Of a stretch of 7,645 nt of DNA, positions 5,985-7,645 are shown piece by piece. Under the pieces are notes generated by a model. The model saw only the letters and a list, made by a program, of their open reading frames with translations, was not told the origin of the DNA and searched no databases. Source of the DNA: Candidatus Pelethomonas intestinigallinarum (GTDB lineage: Bacteria; Bacillota; Clostridia; Oscillospirales; Oscillospiraceae); NCBI GenBank assembly GCA_018712665.1, contig DVGP01000040.1:1-7645 (forward strand), written 5' to 3'. Position 1 is the first letter of the stretch, and the number at the start of each line of letters is the position of its first letter. Both the position numbers and the translations under genes were made by a program.

Positions 5985-6212
5985 TCATTCACCCTGGAAG
6001 AGAGACAGAAGAAAGTCCAGGGATTTGAGGCGGAGGACCACGCCGCCGCTCTCCCAGGACGGCCCCTCACCGGCATCTTCGGTGAGAGGAGCGCAGGCCA
6101 AATCCCGGGTGATGGGGGAGAAGAGGACGCCCCACCACATGGGGGCGCTGGAGAGCGCCATGGCCAGAAGCCCGGCGACGATGGAGATGGCGACCTTCTT
6201 GTATGTTTTCAT
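5985..6212 (-). CDS. Hypothetical small membrane or secreted protein, 75 residues
   Basis: The ATG at 6212 opens a frame of 75 codons ending in TGA (5987-5985). The N-terminus MKTYKK is basic and followed by a hydrophobic stretch, VAISIVAGLLAMALSSA (7-23), as in a signal peptide or single membrane anchor. The rest (APLTEDAGEGPSWESGG...) has no motif that I recognise. It lies downstream of ispE in the same direction, but the 78-bp palindrome fills the 83-base gap and its T-run touches the start codon. The only ribosome-site candidate (AGGGACGG) is weak and lies inside that stem. The protein-like N-terminus argues for a real gene; the poor initiation region argues against efficient expression. 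An upstream in-frame start would only add palindrome-derived residues. Confidence 0.45.
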   Translation of the reverse strand: MKTYKKVAISIVAGLLAMALSSAPMWWGVLFSPITRDLACAPLTEDAGEGPSWESGGVVLRLKSLDFLLSLFQGE

Positions 6213-6290
6213 AAAAATACCGTCCCTATTGGCTGTATCACGATTTTCCAAGGAAATTCCTTTGATACTGCCAGTATGGACGGTGTTTTT
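6213..6290. repeat. 78-bp near-perfect palindrome between ispE and the small ORF
   Basis: Bases 6213-6240 pair with 6263-6290 over 28 positions with only two mismatches (6226/6277 and 6234/6269) and two G-U pairs. The tips are AAAAATACCGTCC and GGACGGTGTTTTT. The centre holds a further small palindrome, AAGGAAATTCCTT (6250-6262). Each strand ends in a T-run, so it could act as a bidirectional terminator. Its length and symmetry also suggest a palindromic or MITE-type repeat. It starts five bases after the ispE stop codon on the minus strand. Confidence 0.9.
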
Positions 6291-6295
6291 CCATT

Positions 6296-7162
6296 TTAAA
6301 CAGCTCTGCCTACATTTTTGCAAAAAAACGAAGCGGGAAAGTGGGCCTTGAGAGCATCCGCCGCCTGGCGGGCATTCTCCTCATCCCGGAACAGGCCGAA
6401 GACCGTGGGCCCGCTGCCGGTCATGGAGGCGGCTATGGCGCCCAGATCCAGGAGGGACCGCTTGATCTCAAAGACCTGGGCGTACTTCCGGGGCAGCACA
6501 TCCTCAAAGACGTTGTACAGCCGGTGGGCGACCCCCTCCAGGTCCCCCTGCTCCAGGGCGGAGATCATGCCGGCGGTGTCCGGGTGACAGTGCAGGCGGC
6601 GGGTCCGCACCTGGGCGAAGAGCTCCGGGGTGGAGATGGGGAAGGTGGGCTTGCACACGGCGAAATAGCACGCCGGCAGGGGCGGCAGGTCGGTGAGAAT
6701 CTCCCCCCGGCCCCGCGCCAGGGCCGTGCCGCCCCTGACGCAGTAGGGCACGTCGCTGCCCACCTGGGCGGCGACAGCCTCCAGCTCCTCCTCGAGCATG
6801 GAGGGGGCGTAATGCCGCCGGAGGAGGCGGAGGACGGCGGCGGCGTCGCTGCTGCCCCCCGCCATGCCGGCGCAGACGGGGATCTGCTTGCGGATGTGGA
6901 TGTCCAACCCCGGCGCCGGGCGGCCCAGGTGGGCGAAAAAGACCTCCGCCGCCTTGGCGGCGATGTTGCCGCCGTCCCGGGGCAGGTAGGGCAGAGTGGA
7001 GGAGACGGCGGTCCCCGGCGCTTCCCGCTCGCTCAGCTCCAGGTTGTCGCACAGGTCAATGGACTGCATGACCATCTTCATCTCGTGGTAGCCGTCGGGG
7101 CGCCTGCCCAGGATGTCCAGAGTCAGATTGATCTTGGCCCAGGCGGACTCGGTGTGTGTCAT
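6296..7162 (-). CDS. ispE: 4-diphosphocytidyl-2-C-methyl-D-erythritol kinase
   Basis: IspE phosphorylates the 2-hydroxyl of CDP-methylerythritol with ATP, in the non-mevalonate (MEP) route to isoprenoid precursors; cytoplasmic GHMP-family kinase. The 288-residue length is typical. Visible are AWAKINLTLDILGRRPDGYHE (7-27), with the catalytic-type Lys10, the glycine/serine-rich ATP loop PVCAGMAGGSSDAAAVLR (95-112), the catalytic-type Asp137 in GSDVPYC, and MTGSGPTVFG (247-256). The ATG at 7162 has GGAGG (7173-7169) six bases upstream. It begins 12 bases after the stop of the zinc-ribbon gene, so the two are almost certainly co-transcribed. The stop codon is followed at once by the 78-bp palindrome. 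Confidence 0.96.
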   Translation of the reverse strand: MTHTESAWAKINLTLDILGRRPDGYHEMKMVMQSIDLCDNLELSEREAPGTAVSSTLPYLPRDGGNIAAKAAEVFFAHLGRPAPGLDIHIRKQIPVCAGMAGGSSDAAAVLRLLRRHYAPSMLEEELEAVAAQVGSDVPYCVRGGTALARGRGEILTDLPPLPACYFAVCKPTFPISTPELFAQVRTRRLHCHPDTAGMISALEQGDLEGVAHRLYNVFEDVLPRKYAQVFEIKRSLLDLGAIAASMTGSGPTVFGLFRDEENARQAADALKAHFPASFFCKNVGRAV

Positions 7163-7174
7163 GGAGCACCTCCG

Positions 7175-7459
7175 TCAGTAGGAATGTCCGCAAAAGGGAC
7201 ACTTGGGGTAGTCGAAGTCGTGGCTGCGGCCGCAGTTGGGGCAGGTGGTCTGGGGTAGGCTGCCGTCGGTATCGTCCGGAGCGGAGAAAAATTCGAGACG
7301 GCCGCAGTCTTTGCAGCACCAGACCTCCACCCGCATGGCTCCGGCCAGAATGTTGGGCCAGTCGCCGAAGAGAAGGCTGGTTTTGCCCAGCTGGATATTC
7401 TCGGTAAAGGCGTGGGCCATCTCCCCGCCGCAGCGCAGACAGTTTAAGCTTTTTCCCAT
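7175..7459 (-). CDS. Small zinc-ribbon protein, 94 residues, function unknown
   Basis: From the ATG at 7459 (AGAAGGAG at 7475-7468, eight bases upstream) the protein starts MGKSLNCLRCGGEMAHAF. Four Cys pairs are visible: CLRC and CKDC, which would make one zinc ribbon around a central region (GKTSLLFGDWPN...MRVEVW), then CPNC and CPFC near the C-terminus, making a second. The CxxC-GG-M start and the VWCCKDCGRLEFF strand match a group of short clostridial zinc-ribbon proteins with no known role. There is no membrane segment. It is the first gene of the unit with ispE. Upstream in-frame starts would lie within the palindrome at 7475-7518 and are unlikely. Confidence 0.85.
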   Translation of the reverse strand: MGKSLNCLRCGGEMAHAFTENIQLGKTSLLFGDWPNILAGAMRVEVWCCKDCGRLEFFSAPDDTDGSLPQTTCPNCGRSHDFDYPKCPFCGHSY

Positions 7460-7474
7460 GGGTGAAGCTCCTTC

Positions 7475-7518
7475 TGATACAATATCCCCGCGGATATGTC
7501 CGCGGGGATATTGTATCA
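7475..7518. repeat. Perfect inverted repeat, 20-bp arms, overlapping the zinc-ribbon/ispE promoter
   Basis: Arms at 7475-7494 and 7499-7518 are exact reverse complements around the 4-base spacer TATG. Each arm begins TGATACAATATCC. The distal arm contains the -10 of the minus-strand promoter, and the proximal arm touches the ribosome binding site. No T-run follows on either side, so it is not an ordinary terminator. It could be an operator or a cruciform-forming site. Confidence 0.95.
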
Positions 7519-7538
7519 TGGTTTATCCTGTTTGACCA
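7510..7538 (-). promoter_or_regulatory. Promoter of the zinc-ribbon-ispE unit
   Basis: On the minus strand TACAAT (7515-7510, 5/6) preceded by TGA (extended -10) lies 17 bases after TGGTCA (7538-7533, 4/6). Transcription would start near 7503, inside the distal arm of the 44-bp inverted repeat, so the mRNA would carry only part of the palindrome. Confidence 0.6.
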
Positions 7539-7551
7539 GACAGCGCCCTGA

Positions 7552-7611
7552 GCAAAACGGAGTTTTGCGAGAAAAGTTCTTTTTGATTCTTTTTCTTTCA
7601 AGAAAAAGAAT
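7552..7611. repeat. Two short palindromes at the right edge
   Basis: GCAAAAC/GTTTTGC (7552-7558 with 7562-7568) and the A/T-rich ATTCTTTTTCTT/AAGAAAAAGAAT (7586-7597 with 7600-7611) are both perfect. They may terminate transcription from a neighbouring gene outside the window, or be dispersed intergenic repeats. Nothing else is seen between 7539 and 7645. Confidence 0.65.
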
Positions 7612-7645
7612 GTACACCAGCAGATACCATTACCGGATCTTCCGG

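Noticed and set aside
5667..6351. Overlapping plus-strand frames of about 200 codons through the hairpin cluster
   Set aside because: They read through successive stem-loops, the antisense of the small ORF and the 78-bp palindrome; no ribosome site or homology-like motif.
6341..7258. Open frame of 305 codons on the plus strand, opposite ispE
   Set aside because: Shadow of ispE caused by high GC at third positions; no domain, no ribosome site.
7056..7601. Minus-strand frame of 181 codons overlapping the zinc-ribbon gene and ispE
   Set aside because: It crosses two genuine genes in another frame and begins inside the edge palindromes; its sequence is Arg/Leu/Pro-rich shadow.

Overview
The window looks like a piece of a GC-rich Gram-positive gut anaerobe, most likely an Oscillospiraceae relative (Flavonifractor/Lawsonibacter type). 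The grounds are AGGAGG-like ribosome binding sites, a CbiD (anaerobic, cobalt-early) cobalamin enzyme, a glycine riboswitch in front of an AGCS symporter, an IS256-type transposase, and intergenic palindromes of a kind common in that group. The taxonomic call is an inference; no rRNA or other marker is present.

Layout, left to right. (1) 1-888: 5' part of an IS256-family insertion sequence, transposase on the minus strand and cut by the window edge. Its outer end abuts the stop codon of cbiD. (2) 889-2174: cbiD (minus) with its own extended -10 promoter and a TTG start. (3) 2228-3551: a two-domain nitroreductase-like/NUDIX fusion protein (minus) with a good promoter and a strong terminator. 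(4) 3552-4135: divergent regulatory region with a possible 38-codon ORF, a 12-bp tandem repeat carrying a duplicated extended -10, a tandem-type glycine riboswitch (first aptamer diverged, second canonical) and a Rho-independent terminator. (5) 4136-5572: Na+:alanine/glycine symporter (plus), controlled by that riboswitch. (6) 5573-5984: non-coding convergent junction crowded with hairpins, including two identical GNRA-loop hairpins flanking a roughly 209-bp segment with imperfect terminal inverted repeats (MITE-like). (7) 5985-7538: minus-strand unit of a zinc-ribbon protein, ispE (MEP isoprenoid pathway), a 78-bp near-perfect long palindrome, then a possible 75-aa membrane or secreted small protein. 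The unit starts at a promoter embedded in a perfect 20-bp-arm inverted repeat. (8) 7539-7645: short palindromes only.

Functionally these are independent housekeeping or accessory units rather than one pathway: cobalamin ring methylation, a flavin/nucleotide enzyme, glycine-sensed amino acid transport and isoprenoid precursor synthesis. I see no convincing new multi-gene system. The least ordinary items are the nitroreductase-NUDIX fusion, the hairpin-dense element at 5674-5955, the 78-bp palindrome at 6213-6290 and the operator-like palindrome at 7475-7518.
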